Assembly: GCF_037203765.1 (NCBI RefSeq)
Contig: NZ_JBBCAS010000002.1
Location: forward strand, 372,001 to 436,000
Length of the DNA: 64,000 nucleotides
Origin: Sediminicola sp037203765
Lineage (GTDB): Bacteria; Bacteroidota; Bacteroidia; Flavobacteriales; Flavobacteriaceae
Reading direction: 5' to 3'
Shown here: positions 61,730 to 64,000 of the stretch, piece by piece
Numbering within the stretch: the first letter of the stretch is position 1
Layout: every line of letters starts with the position of its first letter
Notes under the pieces: generated by a model
The model's input: only the letters and a program-made list of their open reading frames with translations
Database searches by the model: none
Told to the model about the DNA's origin: nothing
Program-made: the position numbers and the translations under genes

Positions 61730-62656
61730 TCAATTGGATATATAATATTTGATTTTTCTGGTAACATAAGAATTATCCGGGGTCACTATCTGCTTAACCC
61801 AATTTCCATTCTCTGTATTATCATATTGGTAAATATATTTTTTCAAGGATATCCCCTGCCCTATTTTGGTCCTTAGTTCCATCAACATTCCCATTTGATT
61901 ATAGACATAGGTTTTGCTTAGTTTGGGCACAAACTTCTTTGTTTTTTCATCAAAAACAAGGTCGGTCTCAGAGATAAGCTTCTTTTTAGCATTGTATACC
62001 TGTTCCTTGGCGGTATTGGGCTCACCGTTTAAATAATCCGTTACCAATATTACTTTCTTTTGGATGTTGGTTTTCGATTTTGTTTCCGTGGTCTTGACGG
62101 TTTTCAACAATTCGGAATTTAAATAATAAGACGCGGTCTTTTCCCCTGGACCAGAAGCATATTCTATGGAAGTTTCATCAATTCCATCGTTATTGGTCCT
62201 TTTGATCCTTACCAAGTGATCGTCCTTATCATAATGATACTCGTACTTGTCCAGAAATTCCTTGTTATAGGAAACAATTTTTTCTGTTATTTTTTTATTT
62301 CCAGTGGTATCTATGGTATAAATATTAGCAATGGACGTATTTCTATCAAATACCCCATCCCTATAGTTCTCAAAACGCTTTTCCTTTAATTCTCCATTGG
62401 CGTATTTATAGATGGTTATATCATAGTCATCATCGTTATAGCGGGTTATGGATTGCGTTAGTAGTCCGTCTTCATTAAATTCGAATTCCTCCCTGCCATA
62501 ATCGGTAATGATCAAACATGATTTAACCGGACCTTTTAGGTCGAAGTCGGTGTATTTGAAAATATTGATCTCTTGGGAGAGTACCGTTTGCGTACCAAAC
62601 AGGGCTGTAATACCCACTAATATGCCCAATGAGATTGATTTGTAGTTTTTTACCAT
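61730..62656 (-). CDS. Secreted repeat protein with YD/RHS-like segments
   Basis: The 308-residue protein has a signal peptide (ends VLSQ) followed by repeated beta strands with patterns such as YDKDDHLVRIKR, EYHYD and TYVYNQMGMLMEL, reminiscent of YD/RHS-type repeats. It ends with a DNTENGNWVKQIV motif. No enzyme motif is present. A periplasmic or surface role is inferred. It is a monocistronic minus-strand gene 55 bp before the dnaK terminator, with its ATG at 62656. Confidence 0.72.
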   Translation of the reverse strand: MVKNYKSISLGILVGITALFGTQTVLSQEINIFKYTDFDLKGPVKSCLIITDYGREEFEFNEDGLLTQSITRYNDDDYDITIYKYANGELKEKRFENYRDGVFDRNTSIANIYTIDTTGNKKITEKIVSYNKEFLDKYEYHYDKDDHLVRIKRTNNDGIDETSIEYASGPGEKTASYYLNSELLKTVKTTETKSKTNIQKKVILVTDYLNGEPNTAKEQVYNAKKKLISETDLVFDEKTKKFVPKLSKTYVYNQMGMLMELRTKIGQGISLKKYIYQYDNTENGNWVKQIVTPDNSYVTRKIKYYISN

Positions 62657-62710
62657 GGCCCAAAATTAGTTGATATTCATCCAAAACAAAAAGAAAAGAA
62701 GGTCAAATAA

Positions 62711-62738
62711 AAAAGGGACGAATTGCTTCGTCCCTTTT
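62711..62738 (-). terminator. Terminator of dnaK
   Basis: On the minus strand AAAAGGGACGAA pairs with TTCGTCCCTTTT around a 4-nt loop and a T-run follows. It starts 50 bp after the dnaK stop. Confidence 0.85.
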
Positions 62739-62787
62739 ATGGTTAAAGATTTGCTTGATTTTACGATCAAACACCTCTATTTGTCAT

Positions 62788-64000
62788 TTATTTTACTTCC
62801 TCGAAGTCAACATCTTCTACATTGTCACCTTCCTTGGCTCCAGCATCTGCACTAGGTTCACCGTTTGGAGATGCTCCTGCTTGTTGTCCTTCGGCTTGCG
62901 CTTTGTACATTTCTTCGGAAGCTGATTTCCACGCTTCGTTGATTTTATCCAAAGCTGGAGAGATCATAGCTAAATCTTTCGACTCATAAGCTTTCTTCAA
63001 TTCCTCCAAAGCATCTTCAATTGGTTTCTTTTTATCGTCCGATAATTTTTCGCCAAATTCTTTCAGTTGCTTTTCGGTTTGGAAGATCATTCCGTCCGCT
63101 TCGTTCAACTTATCAGCAGTTTCTTTCGCTTTTTTATCCGATTCGGCATTGGCTTCTGCCTCAGCTTTCATTTTTTTGATTTCTTCTTCTGTCAATCCTG
63201 AAGAAGCTTCAATACGGATATCCTGCGATTTGTTGGTAGCCTTATCTGTTGCAGACACCTTGATGATACCGTTGGCATCAATATCAAAGGTAACTTCAAT
63301 CTGAGGTGTTCCTCTTTGTGCTGGTGGAATTCCGTCCAAATGGAATCTTCCTATGGTCTTGTTATCCGCAGCCATTGGTCTCTCTCCTTGCAATACATGG
63401 ATTTCCACAGAAGGCTGATTATCTGCCGCTGTTGAGAATACCTGTGACTTTTTAGTAGGGATAGTTGTGTTGGCCTCAATTAACTTGGTCAGTACACCGC
63501 CCATAGTCTCAATACCCAATGACAAAGGAGTTACGTCCAATAAAAGAACGTCCTTTACATCACCGGTCAATACACCTCCCTGGATGGCTGCACCAACGGC
63601 AACCACTTCATCGGGGTTCACACCTTTAGATGGTTTTTTTCCAAAGAACTTCTCAACGGCTTCCTGAACAGCAGGAATCCTAGTGGAACCACCTACCAAA
63701 ATGATTTCATCGATATCACTCTTGGAAAGACCCGCCGCTTTTAGTGCTGTCTCACAAGGTGCTATGGTCCTTTTTACCAAATCCTCGATCAATTGCTCGA
63801 ATTTTGCTCTGGACAAGGTACGAACCAAATGCTTTGGTCCTGAAGCTGTAGCCGTAACGTAAGGTAGGTTAACCTCTGTTTGTGCAGAAGAAGACAATTC
63901 TATCTTGGCCTTTTCAGCTGCTTCACGTAAGCGTTGCAATGCCATTGCATCCTTGCGCAAATCGATTCCTTCTTCCTTATTGAATTCATCTGCCAACCAA
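62788..64000 (-). CDS. dnaK: Chaperone DnaK (Hsp70), 5' end cut by the window
   Basis: About 403 C-terminal residues are present; the gene runs off the right edge. The visible part begins WLADEFNKEEGIDLRKDAMA within the ATPase domain, then shows the LVGGSTRIPAVQ phosphate-binding loop and the linker DVLLLDVTPLSLGIE. The substrate-binding beta domain, the alpha-helical lid and a C-terminal EEVK-like end (VEDVDFEEVK) follow. DnaK folds client proteins with DnaJ and GrpE, which are not in view. The first Met-like codon in the frame is TTG inside the gene, so no start is assigned. Confidence 0.95.
   Translation of the reverse strand, partial: WLADEFNKEEGIDLRKDAMALQRLREAAEKAKIELSSSAQTEVNLPYVTATASGPKHLVRTLSRAKFEQLIEDLVKRTIAPCETALKAAGLSKSDIDEIILVGGSTRIPAVQEAVEKFFGKKPSKGVNPDEVVAVGAAIQGGVLTGDVKDVLLLDVTPLSLGIETMGGVLTKLIEANTTIPTKKSQVFSTAADNQPSVEIHVLQGERPMAADNKTIGRFHLDGIPPAQRGTPQIEVTFDIDANGIIKVSATDKATNKSQDIRIEASSGLTEEEIKKMKAEAEANAESDKKAKETADKLNEADGMIFQTEKQLKEFGEKLSDDKKKPIEDALEELKKAYESKDLAMISPALDKINEAWKSASEEMYKAQAEGQQAGASPNGEPSADAGAKEGDNVEDVDFEEVK

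Noticed and set aside
1..64000. CRISPR array, phage, insertion sequence, tRNA or rRNA
   Set aside because: No regularly spaced direct repeats, no transposase or integrase and no tRNA-like cloverleaf was found by reading. A tRNAscan or CRISPR search would be decisive.

Overview
The window looks like the chromosome of a marine-type member of the Flavobacteriaceae (Bacteroidota). The evidence is AT-rich DNA, many promoter elements of the Bacteroidota form TAnnTTTG, A-rich leaders instead of strong Shine-Dalgarno sites, secreted proteins with signal peptides ending in ...AQ, an OMP_b-brl_3-type TonB-dependent receptor, families typical of this group (DUF4834, CAL67264, DUF2853, DUF5117-type metalloproteases) and a menaquinone pathway. 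No rRNA, tRNA, CRISPR array, insertion sequence or phage gene was seen. This is compact core chromosome rather than an island.

Layout. 1-3102: start of an ECF sigma factor (minus, cut by the window edge) divergent from uvrA. 3229-4548: an Arg/Tyr-rich secreted protein. 4644-10107 (minus): DUF4834 - YfhO-like membrane protein - glycosyltransferase - flippase, with overlapping genes. 10188-12428: an outer-membrane protein and a GNAT-like protein. 12498-14925 (minus): an alpha-oxoamine synthase and a cysteine-synthase-fold enzyme that together suggest sulfonolipid (capnine) synthesis. 15011-21465: S9 peptidase, YbaB, YegP, threonine aldolase and a large zinc metalloprotease. 21659-24977: circularly permuted ATP-grasp, alpha-E protein and transglutaminase, a recurring but poorly understood peptide-ligase type system. 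25043-26585: prfB with a programmed +1 frameshift, and an ArsC-like protein. 26748-29699: small secreted protein plus TonB-type receptor. 29944-36096: a small membrane protein, fumC, a coiled-coil envelope protein, GNAT, a metallo-beta-lactamase-fold lipoprotein, ettA and its small membrane neighbour. 36170-39339: Gfo/Idh/MocA oxidoreductase, acyl-CoA carboxylase beta subunit, DoxX.

39396-57073 is mainly a menaquinone region on the minus strand: menC, a CPBP protease, menE, an M24 peptidase, an odd VWA/TonB-plug/TPR protein, menA, menD, menF and a hotdog thioesterase that may be MenI. Interspersed are a TPR histidine kinase, a LytTR response regulator, a SPOR-like protein, CvfB and DUF2853. 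No menB, menH or menG is visible. 57184-61664 (plus): an alpha/beta hydrolase, a Crp/Fnr regulator, two tandem PepSY-like secreted paralogues whose upstream DNA is also duplicated and carries a palindrome, and a coiled-coil secreted protein. 61730-64000 (minus): a secreted repeat protein and the 3' two thirds of dnaK.

Several start codons were moved from the longest reading frame to an internal ATG where the longer version began with TTG inside a promoter or a neighbouring gene. Four genes (ltaE, the LytTR regulator, menA and the Crp/Fnr gene) have no usable ATG and appear to start with TTG. The least described items are the VWA/plug/TPR fusion, the ATP-grasp/alpha-E/transglutaminase module and the duplicated secreted pair with its palindromic sites.
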